NCBI RefSeq assembly: GCF_017591425.1
Contig: NW_024465369.1
Span: 29,121,001-29,185,000, forward strand
From: Ochotona curzoniae
Taxonomy: Eukaryota; Chordata; Mammalia; Lagomorpha; Ochotonidae
Direction of reading: 5' to 3'
DNA length: 64,000 nucleotides
A program made the position numbers and the translations under genes. Shown here one piece after another: positions 61,508-64,000 of the stretch. The notes below the pieces were generated by a model. The model saw nothing but the letters and a program-made list of their open reading frames with translations. It had not been told where the DNA came from and ran no database searches. Positions within the stretch are counted from its first letter, which is position 1, and each line of letters begins with the position of its first letter.

Positions 61508-62645
61508 TTTACTTCTGGTTAGCAGACTCTTCTTGAGGCAGGTTTCTAAGCTGTGTCACTCACAGGTCTACAGTTTGATTTTACTTATTGCAGTTGGCAT
61601 ATGGCTCTTTATTTGCAGTCACTTGTGACACTCTCTCCTGCAAGTTCCAGTCCTGTGCTCTTATGTTAGATTTCCGTCATGGTGTTAGTAGCCCCAGCTC
61701 CTGGCTCTCCAGTTTCCACCTCCTGTGACACTGTGCTTAGGTTGCACCATTGTCTACACTTCCAATTGGAGTAGGTCTCAGGATTAGGAAGACACCAAGT
61801 GTCCCATATGGCTAGGTTGTTGTTGGTGGTAATCATGCAGAAACCTGCTGGCCGTTGTATCTGAGGGCTACAGGGACCTATTTTGACTTGTATGATGTCA
61901 TAGTCAGTATTATTTTCCTGTGGGACCAGTGCAATCCACTGAGTTCAGTGAGTTCTCCCGAGCTCAGCACATGCGCAGTTCACTGTAGTCCCCTGCAGTG
62001 CTAAAACTTTTGCCACACTATACAAATAGCACCTGATGTGCCACTGCTAGAGTTCTTGATCTGCTGACTATCAGGTCTGGAGGCTACCCAGATCTATATT
62101 GGGTAGAACCTGTACGATGCCACCTTGTTGCAGTTTGTTGAGCCACAAATGTGTTTACCTCCAGCTCTCAGTGCATGCGCAGTAGTGTCCATAGCCCTTG
62201 CCTCCTTAAACCAAATGGTGCCTAGTTTGGCTCTAGGCGAGCAGATAGGGCTGTGAAATCCACCCTGTTCCCGCAGTGCCCCTCTGGGATCTGCTGCTCT
62301 GCCTCTGCACCTGGTCAAATCAAACAAACCAGCAGGATGGGCAGTTCTTTGTCTGGGTCCACCTCTGGTGCTCGGGGTAAACGTCCTTTCCCACCTGGTT
62401 GCTGGTGGAGTTCTGGCTGCGGGTGGAGTTCTGATCGCCGTTTGCTGAATGCCGCTGGGGCATCAGTCACTGCAACACCACACCATTGTTTTCACTGCTT
62501 GCTGTGTCTGTCAGTCTCTAGGTACCCCTCTACTATTGTTCTCTCCTCTCCTATTTCCTGGAATGTGCCCTCTCTGCTTCATACTGGTTAAGGTTTCTCG
62601 ATCCGTTTGAATGTGTCTTTACCCTATTCCACCATCTTGATTAGG
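61508..62645 (-). promoter_or_regulatory. L1 5' UTR (internal promoter region)
   Basis: 1.14 kb, richer in GC and CpG than its surroundings (for example 'ccgcagtgcccctctgggat'). It begins on the minus strand with 'caagatggtggaatagggta', a classic L1 5' start. No open frame of note; promoter activity today is unknown. Confidence 0.7.
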
Positions 62646-62740
62646 AGCCTCGTTCTATTTCTTTTCCCATTCACAGCACAAAAACAATCATATATCCCCT
62701 TAAGTTTTAATCTCTCTCCAGGTTATCCACTAAGACTACA

Positions 62741-63071
62741 TTATTTTTTTTAAGATGTATTTATTTTTATTGCAAAGTCAGATATATAGAGAGGAGGAGT
62801 GACAGGAAGATCTTGCATCTGATGATTCACTCCCCAAGTAACCGCAATGGCTGGTGCTGTGCCAATCCGAAACCAGGAGTCAGGAAATTCCTCTGGGTCT
62901 CCCACGTGGGTGCAGAGTCCCAAGGCTTTGGGCCATCCTCGACTGATTTCCCAGGCCACTGGCAGGGAGCTAGATGGAAAGCATGGCTGCTGTGATTATC
63001 CATGGTGCCCATATGGGATCCTGGAGTGTTCAAGGTGAGGGCTTGAGCAGCTAGGCCACAGCACCAGTCCC
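62741..63071 (-). mobile_element. C-SINE inserted in the Tigger element
   Basis: Flanked by aagactaca (62732-62740) and aagactgca (63072-63080). Full length, with 'ggtctcccacgtgggtgcag' and head 'gccacagcaccagtccc'. Confidence 0.92.
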
Positions 63072-64000
63072 AAGACTGCAGTTTTTGTTGAAGAACTGTT
63101 ATAGTGATATTTTTGCCTCCTTCCATGAATCATGAAAGTTTTTAATGGCATCTGGAATAATATATTCTTTCCCAAAGTTTTTTTTTTTTTTTTTTACTTA
63201 CTTTACTCACATCCATTAAAGGAATTACTGTGGCAGTCATAACCTTTGAAAATGCTTTTCTTAAATTCTAATACTTGAAAGTATAGATTTCTTGATTCAT
63301 GATCTTCTCAATTAAGCAGGAATGAAAATAGCAAGCTGTCATTGAATCTTAATTGTTGTACTTACAGAATCCAGGCAGAACTGATTCAGTAGATTTCTCA
63401 TGGCACTTAAGTTTAAGATGTTATCGCTCCCAGCCATGATTAGCTCTATGCAATTTAAAAAATTACTTAAATTTTGTGTGTTTTTTTCTTCCTAGTCTTT
63501 AGAATGGTAAGTGAGTACTGGCTTCAACTTGAAGGCCTGGACTTTGCACCTCTAACTATGAAAGTCCCAGGTGGCATATTCTTTGTGTTAGAAGATGACA
63601 ATCCATCTGCATTCAAAATCTGTAATTTAGTGTACTTACTTTCGACAATTATCTTACCTAGATCTTCTGAGTGACTTGCTGCAGCGTCTACATCAGCACT
63701 TCATCTTGCACTATTTTGTGTTGGAGACAGTTTCCTTCCTTCTAGCTCACCAACCAACCAACCTCTGCCACCTTCAACTATTTCTTCTTCAGTTTCCTCC
63801 ATCACCAGAATTGAAGAGACTTAGGCACGTGGTTTAAGGGGAAGCTGTTATTTTCTAACCTTACAATTAAAACTTCCTCCACTACCAATAAGACTTTTTG
63901 GTCTTCTTACCATTCCTGTGTTCACAGGCATGTCATTTTAATTCCCTTCATAAAATTAAGATAGTGACATCAAATATCACTATTTATGTGTCACCATAAC

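Larger units (their letters stand above)
59300..62645 (-). mobile_element. Internally deleted lagomorph L1, both ends present
   Basis: Read on the minus strand: 5' UTR (62645 to 61508), ORF1 (61507 to about 60170, split by a SINE), the start of ORF2 (60145 to about 59990), then directly the 3' UTR (about 59985 to 59304) and an AAT/GAT-rich tail. Nearly all of ORF2 is missing. The flanks cctcattctatttct (about 59275-59290) and cctcgttctatttct (about 62648-62662) look like one target duplication, so this is a single insertion into the Tigger element. Confidence 0.82.
58614..64000 (-). mobile_element. Tigger1-type (pogo/mariner) DNA transposon, split by later insertions
   Basis: The left terminus 'aatacctggaagatattaca' resembles the Tigger1 inverted end and follows a TA. 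Then come 'ctatagtgtcatctgttgag', 'tgctaacaattcaagctttc', 'caatttcttaaaataagatg' and 'tctcaagaaaccatactatt' (58614-59280). It resumes at 63100 with 'ccttccatgaatcatgaaag', 'tctttagaatggtaagtgag', 'tatcttacctagatcttctg' and 'cttgctgcagcgtctacatc', running off the window end. This is the complement of the transposase gene, riddled with stops and indels. An L1 and a SINE interrupt it, so the ancestral pieces are 58614-59299, about 62646-62740 and 63072-64000. Confidence 0.82.

Noticed and set aside
63496..63506. Candidate 11-base micro-exon between a strong acceptor (tttttttcttcctag) and gtaagtgag
   Set aside because: The whole stretch aligns with the Tigger1 transposase complement (the 'cagaatggtaaatgag' region), so the splice-like signals are transposon sequence.
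1..64000. CRISPR arrays, bacterial operons, tRNA or rRNA genes
   Set aside because: None is present. The tRNA-like parts found are SINE heads with A-tails, and the sequence is clearly mammalian.

Overview
This window is mammalian genomic DNA. It is AT-rich, almost gene-free and full of interspersed repeats. The organism is most likely a lagomorph, and I lean to pika (Ochotona) over rabbit. The evidence is more than thirty copies of the tRNA-derived lagomorph C-SINE: B box ggttctaatcc, core 'ggcctgggaaagcagtcgag', tail 'ccaataaaaataaataaatc'. Several L1 elements also share one distinctive 3' end. The pika preference comes from remembered SINE subfamily sequence and is an inference.

Only one protein-coding segment is supportable: a 429-bp, 143-codon exon on the + strand at 33496-33924. 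It has a phase-0 acceptor and a phase-0 donor, and its peptide matches the N-terminal region of XIRP2 (Xin actin-binding repeat protein 2). The rest of the window is read as XIRP2 intron or 5' flank. No other exon, RNA gene or CpG island was seen.

Layout. 1-300: two L1 pieces on the minus strand. 300-5836: intronic DNA with two C-SINEs joined in tandem (2627-3290). 5853-7910: an unidentified 2.06-kb retroposed element carrying a degenerate GC-rich tandem array, flanked by a 16-bp target-site duplication. 8161-33400: SINEs, old L1 fragments, a MaLR LTR, MIR remnants and microsatellites. 33496-33924: the exon. 34000-54780: more SINEs, two MLT1-type LTRs, MIRs, a hAT remnant, a pair of diverged 150-bp direct repeats 1.56 kb apart, and AT microsatellites. 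54796-56466: a 5'-truncated L1 with a 15-bp perfect target duplication and an inner young SINE. 58614-64000: a Tigger-type DNA transposon broken up by a minus-strand L1 (about 59300-62645), itself split by a SINE with a 13-bp duplication, and by another SINE (62741-63071).

No multi-gene system is present. The biology here is one exon of a muscle and hair-cell actin-binding protein inside a large intron that has recorded successive transposon waves. The most notable observations are the VNTR-bearing retroposon, the L1 that keeps both ends but lacks nearly all of ORF2, the Tigger/L1/SINE nest, and the duplicated 150-bp segment.
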